Source: a virus
IMG/VR virus record: IMGVR_UViG_3300030333_006602
Span: 1 to 22,001 of that record
DNA: 22,001 nucleotides
Strand: one strand, 5' to 3'
Shown: in pieces, positions 6,962 through 14,108 of the stretch
How the letters are laid out: every line of letters begins with the position of its first letter
Position numbering within the stretch: the first letter of the stretch is position 1
Program-made: the position numbers and the translations under genes
The notes under the pieces: generated by a model
Told to the model about the DNA's origin: nothing
What the model saw: the letters and a program-made list of their open reading frames with translations, nothing else
Database searches by the model: none

Positions 6962-7362
6962 TGACATTGTTGGCCATAAAAACTTTTTTAAAGAAAAGTT
7001 GGGTGTGGCTTAAACATAACTGGAAGGCACCAGCAGTTGTTTTGTATACTATAGTTTTGTGGCTTTTGTTTAGGCAAAAAGATAAAGCTAGCAAAGTTTT
7101 AGAAGTGAGAGCAGATAGTTATAAAAAACAAATAGATGCCATCAATGAAATTCATAAAGAAGAAATTAATAAAAAGAATAAAATATTAGAAAAGTATGGT
7201 AATATCTTATTTGAGTTAGAAGAAAAATATGAAAAAGAGAGCTTAAAATTAGATAAAGAGAAGAAAAAAGAAATTAAAAAACTTGTAGAAGACTACAATG
7301 AAAAACCAGATGAACTAGCAAAACTTCTGGCAGAAAAATATGGATTAGATTATGTTGAATAA
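6958..7362 (+). CDS. Membrane-anchored coiled-coil protein (i-spanin-like)
   Basis: I start this gene at ATG 6958, which overlaps the previous stop (ATGA) and has GGAG at 6945-6948 nine bases upstream; longer readings begin inside the holin-like gene and give an unlikely N-terminus. The 134-residue product has a short basic N-terminus, one membrane segment at about 24-38 (APAVVLYTIVLWLLF) and then about 70 residues of Lys/Glu heptad-like helix (about 50-118), ending ELAKLLAEKYGLDYVE. A single N-terminal helix plus a long coiled coil is the layout of the inner-membrane spanin that helps disrupt the outer membrane at lysis. The next gene overlaps it by 11 bp, as spanin pairs often do. The family is not identified with certainty; a structural membrane protein is the alternative. 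Confidence 0.6.
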   Translation: MMTLLAIKTFLKKSWVWLKHNWKAPAVVLYTIVLWLLFRQKDKASKVLEVRADSYKKQIDAINEIHKEEINKKNKILEKYGNILFELEEKYEKESLKLDKEKKKEIKKLVEDYNEKPDELAKLLAEKYGLDYVE

Positions 7363-7813
7363 ATTGACAGCTTTATTATTGTCGGCCTGTTTGATATTTT
7401 TGCCTGTCGTGGCGATGGCTGAAATTTCATTGCCACCTAAAGGAAAAATAACAGGACTTCGTTATAAACAGCCAGCACCATATTCTGGAGTGCTTTTGAA
7501 TAGTGTCGCCGCAGCCAAACTTTTGACAGATAGTAAATATTCAGATAAGCAGTGGGAACTTAGATTACAATATGAATTAGCAAAAGAATCTGCTCGCTTA
7601 AATTTGATTATAGAAACTCAAAAGGTTTCATACGTGTCTCTTCAAGAAAAACACAAAACATTATTAGATATTAAAAATAAAGAAATTGAAAGATTGAGCG
7701 CAATTGCCAGCAATACAAACGATCATTCAAAATGGTGGGCAACAGGCGGTGTTGCAGTTGGTATTGTATTAACTATAGCAGTAGTCTTTGCTGTCAACGA
7801 GGGGACAAAATAA
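7352..7813 (+). CDS. Exported coiled-coil protein with C-terminal membrane segment (spanin-like)
   Basis: A 153-residue protein beginning with a clear export signal (MLNKLTALLLSACLIFLPVV). Cleavage could be by signal peptidase I after AMA (residue 23). Alternatively LSAC at 10-13 satisfies a lipobox, with C13 as a lipid-modified residue. Residues 41-50 carry PAPYSGVLLN, a motif I have seen in small phage membrane proteins. Residues about 65-118 are helical and charged, and 128-148 (WWATGGVAVGIVLTIAVVFAV) form a C-terminal membrane helix. A lipobox at one end and a membrane helix at the other is the plan of a unimolecular spanin. If signal peptidase I is used, it would be a periplasmic protein tethered to the inner membrane. 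It overlaps the previous gene by 11 bp and the next ATG by one base. Confidence 0.6.
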   Translation: MLNKLTALLLSACLIFLPVVAMAEISLPPKGKITGLRYKQPAPYSGVLLNSVAAAKLLTDSKYSDKQWELRLQYELAKESARLNLIIETQKVSYVSLQEKHKTLLDIKNKEIERLSAIASNTNDHSKWWATGGVAVGIVLTIAVVFAVNEGTK

Positions 7814-8688
7814 TGCCAAGAGTTGGTAATTTATCTTTAAACCAATTAATAGAATTAATTAAGTTATATGGTGGAGGCTCTGGCGGCGGCGGTGGTGGAT
7901 CTGGTGATGTAACTGGTCCCGGCTCCAGCACAGGCAACGCAGTCGCGCGCTTCGATGGTACTGGAGGCAAAACACTTAAAAACTCCGGAGTTACCGTCGA
8001 TGATAGCGACAATATCTTCGTCCCCGGCAATCTTCATGTTGGCGAATATATTTACCGCAGCGGGGACACCAATACGAACATCAGGTTTACGGATGATGAC
8101 ATAAATTTTAGAGCCGGTGGCGTCAATTTTATAGATCTTACTCAGGATACAGTAAGCGAAATAACTTTTAATGAAGCCGCTGCCGATGTAGATTTCAGAG
8201 TTGAAAGTGTCGGAAACACACATATGCTATACGTTGATGCAGGAAATAATAGAGTTGGGGTTGGCACCGCTCCAAGTTGTGAATTACATGTATCTGGAGC
8301 AGACCCAAGAATTAGAGCCGACTCCACAGCCGGTAATCACCCCGGTTTTGAACTGTCGGAAGCTGGTACGAGAAAATGGGTAATATATAATGACCCAGAT
8401 GAGAGTCACAATCTCATGTTTAAGAGTAGCGCTGATAGGATGGAATTAACACAAGATGGCGACTTACAAATAGATGGCGACCTGACCGTAGAAGGTTCTG
8501 ACATAGTGATAAAAAATGGCAGTAAAACTGCCACTATTTCAATTGATTCCAATGGTAACGTGACAATAACACCGTCCGATGCATCTGCTCGTGTTAGATT
8601 AGCTGCCGCTACAATAGAGAATAAAGACGGCTCTGCGCTTGATGCAGTCGATGGCCTCCAATCTGTTATGGCGCGAGATTTCTTTTAG
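7813..8688 (+). CDS. Probable tail-fiber or fiber-like virion protein with Gly hinge
   Basis: I start at ATG 7813, which shares its A with the previous stop (TAATG) and has GAGGGG about 8 bases upstream; a longer in-frame reading from 7732 runs over the preceding gene and gives a Cys-rich, unlikely N-terminus. The 291-residue product has a short N-terminal helix (LNQLIELIKLYG), a Gly/Ser hinge near 20-32, then GDVTGPGSSTGNAVARFDGT, a sequence style widespread in phage tail fibers. The rest is strand-rich short repeats (for example NIFVPGNLHVGEYIYR, DGDLQIDGDLTVEGSD) and GNNRVGVGTAPSCELHVSG. No C-terminal chaperone domain is visible. Host-surface binding is inferred. Base composition of the first 200 bases is clearly more GC-rich than neighbouring genes, suggesting mosaic origin. 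Confidence 0.75.
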   Translation: MPRVGNLSLNQLIELIKLYGGGSGGGGGGSGDVTGPGSSTGNAVARFDGTGGKTLKNSGVTVDDSDNIFVPGNLHVGEYIYRSGDTNTNIRFTDDDINFRAGGVNFIDLTQDTVSEITFNEAAADVDFRVESVGNTHMLYVDAGNNRVGVGTAPSCELHVSGADPRIRADSTAGNHPGFELSEAGTRKWVIYNDPDESHNLMFKSSADRMELTQDGDLQIDGDLTVEGSDIVIKNGSKTATISIDSNGNVTITPSDASARVRLAAATIENKDGSALDAVDGLQSVMARDFF

Positions 8689-8703
8689 GAGACTAGATAA
8701 TTT

Positions 8704-9150
8704 ATGGCAACATTTAGTAAACAATTTTTCAGCAGTTCCCTTAGCCCTGGATCTGGGAGTTATTTTGGACTGCCAATAGAAGTTTTACAAACTGCTAGTT
8801 ATCCAGCAATTACAGAATACGGAACTGTAATTCACACTCCACCTGAAGGGTCAACTGAAATTGATGAAGTGTGGATGTATGCAACTAATGTCGGCACAGC
8901 CCCAAAAACCTTAGTGGTACAATTTGGAAATTCTGGGAGTGCTTATGAACTGGTTCAAGAGGTGCCTTCCAGAAGTGGATTGACATTGGTGGTGCCAGGA
9001 TTAGTAATAGGAAAAACAGGGAGTTTAGCAGGTACCCCAAGCTTACCTCAAGGTGCTCAAATTGCAGCATATGCCGGTGCATCTTCTGACGATGATCATT
9101 CCGATATATTAATAACTGGTTATGTCAACAGAATTAGTGGGAGTGCCTAA
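8704..9150 (+). CDS. Small beta-rich structural protein
   Basis: A 148-residue protein, poor in charged residues and rich in Gly, Ser, Thr and Val, with no signal or membrane segment. The central part (ITEYGTVIHTPPEGSTEIDE, then VWMYATNVGTAPKTLVVQFG, then LTLVVPGLVIGKTG, then ILITGYVNRI) has regular strand-turn-strand spacing of a jelly-roll or Ig-like domain. I recall similar proteins in marine phage structural regions, but no precise family name. AGGAGA at 8687-8692, overlapping the previous stop, serves as ribosome site at a rather long spacing of 11. It lies between the fiber and the LamG protein and overlaps the latter by one base. A minor tail or decoration protein is the most likely role, by context. 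Confidence 0.6.
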   Translation: MATFSKQFFSSSLSPGSGSYFGLPIEVLQTASYPAITEYGTVIHTPPEGSTEIDEVWMYATNVGTAPKTLVVQFGNSGSAYELVQEVPSRSGLTLVVPGLVIGKTGSLAGTPSLPQGAQIAAYAGASSDDDHSDILITGYVNRISGSA

Positions 9151-10112
9151 TGGCCTCTAAGGATACGAGAAGATTAAATCCGGGCATTCAAGTTAAGAAT
9201 ATGTTCGTTGGCCCCGGCACAAAAGTTAACCCGCACTTAGTACCAGAAACATCAAATGCTCAGGTAGTTTCAATGAAGGGCCCCAAACTTGATGTATCTG
9301 GAGCGGCACCTTCGTTGTGCTTTGCTTTTAATACGTCAGGAGCGCTCAATCATGAAACTCCCGGAGATTGGCTATCAGCAAGTGCTATTGATCTTGACGG
9401 CTCTAACGAATATCTCAATATGAGTGATCATAACGATTTTGATTTTGAATACGATGACACATTTTCATTATCGGCTTGGGTAAAAACTACAAACACTGGG
9501 GACGAAACAATAGTAAGTAAAATGGGGTCTGCAAATTCCTATCGAGGCTGGGATTTTAGATCTTCTAGCGGTCGACCAAGATTCCGATTACAGAATACTG
9601 CAAACTCGAAGGCAATAGATGTTCAGAGCGACGATACAGATGATCAATTAAATGACTCCCTTAGTCATCATGTAGTAGTTACTTATGACGGCTCAACTAA
9701 TGCATCCGGTGCTAAATTATATATTGATGGTAATGTCAAAAGCAAAACTACACACAGGGATAATCTTGGAAACGATACAACAGTGAATGCAATTGATGTA
9801 AATGTTGGACGCGCAGATTTTGGAAATTATTTTGATGGTTATATATCACATGTATCAGTTTGGAATAAAGAATTAACTACTGCAGATATTACAACTATTT
9901 ATAATAGTGGAAAACCTGGAAATTTGTCATCGAGTATGGCAGCTTCATCATCTAATTTAATTGCATGGTGGAAGTGCGGCGATGGAATTAGTGGTTCTAC
10001 CGCAGACAGTTCAGATAGCAGCGACTCAGACGCTCGTATATATGATATGGGAACTGGAAGTCATCATCTGACACCAGAGAATACAGAGATTTATGATATT
10101 CGTAAGATTTAG
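9150..10112 (+). CDS. LamG/concanavalin-like adhesin, virion surface
   Basis: A 320-residue protein. Residues about 80-255 form a LamG-like (concanavalin A fold) lectin domain: the opening IDLDGSNEYLNMSDH, the core TFSLSAWVKTTNTGDETIVSK, HHVVVTYDGSTN, AKLYIDGNVK and the closing DGYISHVSVWNKELTTADI with IYNSGKPGN. These domains bind sugars or proteins and appear in phage receptor-binding and decoration proteins. The N-terminal ~75 residues (GIQVKNMFVGPGTKVNPHL) may attach it to the virion. The C-terminal part has a Ser/Asp-rich stretch (about 280-292) before a final DARIYDMGTG segment. ATG overlaps the preceding stop in TAATG. A second LamG gene lies at 19723. Role in host recognition is inferred. 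Confidence 0.8.
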   Translation: MASKDTRRLNPGIQVKNMFVGPGTKVNPHLVPETSNAQVVSMKGPKLDVSGAAPSLCFAFNTSGALNHETPGDWLSASAIDLDGSNEYLNMSDHNDFDFEYDDTFSLSAWVKTTNTGDETIVSKMGSANSYRGWDFRSSSGRPRFRLQNTANSKAIDVQSDDTDDQLNDSLSHHVVVTYDGSTNASGAKLYIDGNVKSKTTHRDNLGNDTTVNAIDVNVGRADFGNYFDGYISHVSVWNKELTTADITTIYNSGKPGNLSSSMAASSSNLIAWWKCGDGISGSTADSSDSSDSDARIYDMGTGSHHLTPENTEIYDIRKI

Positions 10113-10138
10113 AATTTTATAAAAGAGGATATTAAATT

Positions 10139-11116
10139 ATGGCAGAAAAGCATTCAAGAATAACAGTACCATCTTCTCCAAATTGGCAAAAGTTTTTACA
10201 GCAATTGTTTAATTTTGTGCATAGCACACAAAGTGGAATTCTTAGATTTGCTCAATCTACTCACGATGGTAGCACTTACGCCGTAAAAACGGGCACTGGA
10301 TATTGGAACGGCAGCGACGATTTATCATCAAGCGGATTTGGAACAGATGGAAATTACATTGTTATAGAACCGGTGAATGAATATCCCGGAGGCGGTAGAT
10401 GGCAAGCGAAATTTGTAGGCGTTGACGTGTCGGATGATGAGGTTAACGAACTAACAGTGGAGGTATCATGGTCTGGTGGATATAGTACCGATGGCGATGA
10501 TTTTGCTGCTGCAAATTTAACTACGGGTGCTTTAACATATGCAGCGGGATATTATAAACCTGTCGCTGGTGACAGTTGGTACTTTTCTTGCTCCAATAAC
10601 GATACATACACTAATTCCGCTGGCACACAAACATACACTTATTTTAGAATACTACTCTATAACGCTGGCAGTAGTGAAAATACTAAATTTGAAGGGACAT
10701 ATGTTGGAGGATATATCCCAACAGAACCAGATGATGATACAAAGCCTGTGTGTATATTTACAAGAATTATGGCCGGTCAGAATAGCGCTGCATATTGGTC
10801 AGATAGCGATGGCACTCATTGTCTCGCACCAGCAAACTATACCCACGCTTCAGCCAATGGAAATGTGACAGTTTGTATTCCAGAAGCCAACCTCGAAAAA
10901 TATTTCTGGTTTAGTTTGTCTAGAAATGGAAGGTGGGTAAATGGACCATGCTCAGTATTAGATACAAACAACAACACAACTTTAGGTGTTTTTGGTGAAA
11001 ATACATTACTTAGGGGCACTGGCAATAGTTATCAACGCGCAGACGGAGCAGCAGATAGCACTGGAAAATATAAAGTGGCTGCTGACTTATTATTTAGATG
11101 GAACCCATCGGCATAA
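10139..11116 (+). CDS. Beta-rich virion protein of unknown role
   Basis: A 325-residue protein with strong Gly, Ser, Thr, Tyr and Asn content and no signal or membrane helix. It opens with a helix-like segment (PNWQKFLQQLFNFVHSTQSG) followed by a strand-rich region to the end. Local motifs include GYWNGSDD near residues 54-61, RWQAKFVGVDVSDDEVN near 84-100 and KYKVAADLLFRWNPSA at the C-terminus. Six Cys residues are scattered, not paired as a zinc site. I do not recognise the family. It is last in a run of four probable surface proteins (7813-11116) and just before the packaging block. GAGG at 10125-10128 lies 10 bases before ATG. Structural role is inferred from composition and position. Confidence 0.65.
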   Translation: MAEKHSRITVPSSPNWQKFLQQLFNFVHSTQSGILRFAQSTHDGSTYAVKTGTGYWNGSDDLSSSGFGTDGNYIVIEPVNEYPGGGRWQAKFVGVDVSDDEVNELTVEVSWSGGYSTDGDDFAAANLTTGALTYAAGYYKPVAGDSWYFSCSNNDTYTNSAGTQTYTYFRILLYNAGSSENTKFEGTYVGGYIPTEPDDDTKPVCIFTRIMAGQNSAAYWSDSDGTHCLAPANYTHASANGNVTVCIPEANLEKYFWFSLSRNGRWVNGPCSVLDTNNNTTLGVFGENTLLRGTGNSYQRADGAADSTGKYKVAADLLFRWNPSA

Positions 11117-11118
11117 AT

Positions 11119-11523
11119 ATGAAATTAAAAAATTTAGATAAAATAGCTAAAATTGAAAAAGCCATGGCCAAGAAATATGGACATGAGTCAATTGCAAATC
11201 CTAAGTCTTTTTGGACAGAAGAAAAGGAAAAGGAATATCTTGAAGAAGTCAAGGAATTTTACAAAGAAGAATATAAAAGAGGCGAGCAAAAAGAGAAAGT
11301 CGAGAAAGACGGCTTTTTCATACCAAAGAATCTAATTACTAAAGAAATTAAAAGAAAGTGTTCCTCTTGCGAAACTCTCTCTTTTAAGCTGAAAGACGAT
11401 TTGTATATGAATAAGTTTGATTGCTGCTTTACTTGCTATTTAAAGTACGTTCAATTTAACGAAGAAAAATGGCTAAACGGATGGAGACCAACTAATGAGA
11501 ATGAGAATAACAAGAAAGAATAG
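11119..11523 (+). CDS. Small protein with a four- or five-Cys zinc site, unknown
   Basis: A 134-residue lysine- and glutamate-rich protein if started at ATG 11119; an in-frame ATG at 11098 would overlap the previous gene and add seven residues with no better ribosome site. The N-terminal 65 residues are predicted helical (IAKIEKAMAKKYG, EKEYLEEVKEFYKEEYKR). The C-terminal half carries C81 and C84 (CSSC) and C102, C103 and C106 (DCCFTC), spaced like a zinc ribbon or treble-clef knuckle, followed by EEKWLNGWRP. This could bind nucleic acid or a packaging partner. I associate similar proteins with regions next to terminase in marine T4-like phages, but do not know a function. It overlaps the next gene by 29 bp. 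Confidence 0.7.
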   Translation: MKLKNLDKIAKIEKAMAKKYGHESIANPKSFWTEEKEKEYLEEVKEFYKEEYKRGEQKEKVEKDGFFIPKNLITKEIKRKCSSCETLSFKLKDDLYMNKFDCCFTCYLKYVQFNEEKWLNGWRPTNENENNKKE

Positions 11524-11956
11524 ACGAAAAAGAGATCCACGATATTTTTTACATGAGAATTTAGATCTAGAAGGTGGATCCGAAAATGAAGATTTTCCAC
11601 CGGAAACTCCAGAACTAGAAACTTCAATCGATCCGTCTTCAAGTCCGTCGAAAATTGTCTCCGATCTTACATTTCGAACAGCCGCTGGAGTAGAATTTGG
11701 AACTGATTATGCTAAAGATCCAACATATGCTCCGAAATCACAAGGCGGTGAAGGGCTGGGAGACAATGAATATAATATTAGAGGCCAGTACCTCGTATAT
11801 CGTCTAGATAACAATCTTAGATTTATTGATTTAGATAAGGCTGGAGCAAAAGAGCGACATTATAATCAATTGCATAATGACTTACAAGCAGCTGGATGGG
11901 AAGAAAAAGAAGATGCCGCTATTCCCACACCAGAAGATTACAGGGGGGTAAAATAA
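11495..11956 (+). CDS. Unknown protein upstream of terminase
   Basis: A 153-residue protein I do not recognise. The N-terminus is very basic (MRMRITRKNRRKRDPRYF), the next 40 residues are acidic, Pro- and Ser-rich and probably unfolded, and the C-terminal part looks folded (NIRGQYLVYRLDNNLRFIDL, then HNDLQAAGWEEKEDA). The start at 11495 overlaps the preceding gene by 29 bp and has GGAG at 11483-11486; a second ATG two codons later is also possible. It ends immediately before the next ATG. Its place in front of terminase suggests a packaging or neck role, without sequence proof. Confidence 0.65.
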   Translation: MRMRITRKNRRKRDPRYFLHENLDLEGGSENEDFPPETPELETSIDPSSSPSKIVSDLTFRTAAGVEFGTDYAKDPTYAPKSQGGEGLGDNEYNIRGQYLVYRLDNNLRFIDLDKAGAKERHYNQLHNDLQAAGWEEKEDAAIPTPEDYRGVK

Positions 11957-12517
11957 ATGGCAACTGTATATGATATAATAAAAGGAATCAACCAAGCTGC
12001 TGCAAATGCTTATGATGGGTCACATGATAAGAGATTTGTTGTTGATGGCGAAGATAAACTAACTGGCTTAAAAAGAGAAGAGGGCTGTCCATTGAATGAC
12101 TCTAGAGTTATTGACGGGTTTAAAGTACGTGTTGCTGGCCCAAAACTTATTGTTACTTACCAATCAGAATTACCTCTTAAATCTTTTCACAATGATAAGT
12201 TGGATAGTGAAATTGAACAAACTTATGCTGACATTATTAAATTTCTTAAGAAAGAATATAAAAAGATCACTGGAGATACACTAACTCTTAGCGCCGATGG
12301 CCCTTGTGATGTGCTCTTACAGAATATGTCTCGAATTCGAACATGGTGTCAGGCTAAAAAGGTTTACACAATTGGTGGCATGAAAGATGCTGAAGCGGTT
12401 GGAACAAATTCTCCTGGTGATGCAGAAGAGAAGCTTCGTTCGGCTGTTGAAAAATGGCTGCAAACTGGAAAAGCAAAATATTCTGGAGCAAAAAAACCTA
12501 GCAATGTCAAGGCGTAA
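11957..12517 (+). CDS. Unknown protein next to large terminase
   Basis: A 186-residue protein with no membrane segment. The N-terminal helix (ATVYDIIKGINQAAANAYDG) is followed by strands (GFKVRVAGPKLIVTYQSELP), a long central helix (EIEQTYADIIKFLKKEYKK), DGPCDVLLQNMSRIRTW and a Gly/Lys-rich tail. In T4 the small terminase gp16 sits directly upstream of gp17, and this gene holds the same position, overlapping the large terminase by one base (TAATG). However, I see no helix-turn-helix or the coiled-coil core usual in small terminases, and the strands argue for a virion protein. I leave it unnamed; small terminase or a head-tail connector is possible. Confidence 0.7.
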   Translation: MATVYDIIKGINQAAANAYDGSHDKRFVVDGEDKLTGLKREEGCPLNDSRVIDGFKVRVAGPKLIVTYQSELPLKSFHNDKLDSEIEQTYADIIKFLKKEYKKITGDTLTLSADGPCDVLLQNMSRIRTWCQAKKVYTIGGMKDAEAVGTNSPGDAEEKLRSAVEKWLQTGKAKYSGAKKPSNVKA

Positions 12518-14103
12518 TGGGATACAAATTAACAAAGAAGGATATCTTAAAAGAGGTATTGCAGTGCGGTAAAGATACGCGCTATTTTATACGAAATTAC
12601 GCTAAAATTCCACATCCAGGCCATGGATTAATCCCTTTTAAAACATACGATTATCAAGATAATTTGTTGGATGAGTTTAATGATTATCGTTTTACTGTTA
12701 TCTTGAAAGCTCGACAGTTAGGTATATCTACAATTGTTGCTGCTTATATTGCATGGCTTCTTTTGTTCCATCGTGATAAGAATGTCCTTGTCGTTGCAAC
12801 TAAATTAAACACAGCAGCAAACTTAGTGAGAAAAGTTAAGGGAATAATCAAACACCTACCAGATTGGCTAAGAATAGCTAGTATCGACATTGATAATAAG
12901 AACTCTTTTGAATTAAGTAACGGATCTCAAGTTAAGGCGTCTTCCACTTCTGGAGATGCTGGTCGTTCCGAGGCATTATCTTTATTAGTTATAGATGAGG
13001 CAGCGCACATTGACAACTTAACAGAATTGTGGACAGGTCTTTACCCTACAATTTCTACTGGTGGTCGCTGTATTGCACTCTCAACTCCAAACGGTGTTGG
13101 CGATTGGTTTCACGATACTTACATAAAAGCAGAAGCAGGGCAAAATGAATTCTATCCAATAAAATTAAATTGGGATGTACACCCAGATAGAGATCAAGAG
13201 TGGTTCGAAACAGAAACTAAAAATATGAGCAAGAGACAGATTGCCCAAGAATACCAATGTAATTTTAATACTTCAGGTGAAACTGTTATTGACGGCGATG
13301 ACATTCAACTCTTAAAGGCTAGTATTGCTGACCCAAAATACAGAACTGGAGTTGATAGGAATTATTGGATTTGGGAAGAGCATCAGCCTGAAAATACCTA
13401 CCTTTTAGTGGCAGATGTTGCTCGTGGAGATGGCGCAGATTCAAGCACATTCCATGTCTTTAAACTAGAAACTATGGAAATCATTGCAGAATATCAAGGA
13501 AAGGTCACACCAGACTTATTCTCTGATATAATTTTTAATGCTGGTCGAGAGTATGGAAATGCGATGGTTGTTGTAGAAAATAATAGTGTTGGCTTTGCGG
13601 TATTAGATAAATTGAAGGACAAAGCTTATCCTAATCTTTATCACTCTATAAAATCTTCTCACGATTATATTGACCAATATCAGGCTGAAACACACTCTTC
13701 TGCAATTGCTGGGTTTACCACTTCTTTAAAAACCCGACCTCTCATTGTCGCCAAGTTTGAAGAATATATAAGAAATAAAATGTTAACTATTTATTCTAAA
13801 AGGCTAATTAATGAGTTAGACACTTTTATATGGAAAAATGGAAAACCAGAGGCTCAAAGAGGTTATAATGACGATTTAATTATGGCTTGTGCAATTGGTT
13901 GTTGGGTACGTGACACGGTACTTATTGAAAATAAAAGAGATATGGAGTATAAAAAAGCATTTTTAAACTGTATAATGACTAATAAGACTCATATAGACTC
14001 TAGAATACCGGGAATGCAAAAGCCCAGACAAACAGAGTTGTTTGAGAAGTCCATTGAAGAGAAAAAGAAAACGAAAGAATTTCTTTGGTTATTAAAAGGA
14101 TAA
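12517..14103 (+). CDS. Large terminase subunit (gp17-like packaging ATPase-nuclease)
   Basis: A 528-residue DNA-packaging motor with both domains intact. The N-terminal ATPase has an adenine-binding YDYQ near 44-47, a Walker A-type loop ARQLGIST (65-72), Walker B LLVIDEAAHID (156-166) and the coupling motif ALSTPNG (187-193). The C-terminal RNase H-like nuclease has D300 in LLVADVARGDG, E354 in VVVENNSVG and D452/D453 in GYNDDLIMA. Size is a little below T4 gp17 (610). It would translocate DNA into the prohead through the portal and cut the concatemer after a headful. AAGG at 12509-12512 precedes the ATG, which overlaps the upstream stop. The portal gene follows after 5 bp; in T4, sheath (gp18) and tube (gp19) genes lie between these two. 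Confidence 0.96.
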   Translation: MGYKLTKKDILKEVLQCGKDTRYFIRNYAKIPHPGHGLIPFKTYDYQDNLLDEFNDYRFTVILKARQLGISTIVAAYIAWLLLFHRDKNVLVVATKLNTAANLVRKVKGIIKHLPDWLRIASIDIDNKNSFELSNGSQVKASSTSGDAGRSEALSLLVIDEAAHIDNLTELWTGLYPTISTGGRCIALSTPNGVGDWFHDTYIKAEAGQNEFYPIKLNWDVHPDRDQEWFETETKNMSKRQIAQEYQCNFNTSGETVIDGDDIQLLKASIADPKYRTGVDRNYWIWEEHQPENTYLLVADVARGDGADSSTFHVFKLETMEIIAEYQGKVTPDLFSDIIFNAGREYGNAMVVVENNSVGFAVLDKLKDKAYPNLYHSIKSSHDYIDQYQAETHSSAIAGFTTSLKTRPLIVAKFEEYIRNKMLTIYSKRLINELDTFIWKNGKPEAQRGYNDDLIMACAIGCWVRDTVLIENKRDMEYKKAFLNCIMTNKTHIDSRIPGMQKPRQTELFEKSIEEKKKTKEFLWLLKG

Positions 14104-14108
14104 GATAA

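Noticed and set aside
7732-7812. Longer N-terminus for the fiber gene starting at 7732
   Set aside because: It runs through the C-terminal membrane helix of the preceding gene in another frame and gives a Cys-rich sequence; ATG 7813 has a good ribosome site and the TAATG overlap.
11112-11119. CATAAATA resembling a T4-type late promoter
   Set aside because: It overlaps the ATG, so a transcript would begin inside the gene; similar AT-rich strings occur by chance within coding regions (for example near 15529 and 16678).
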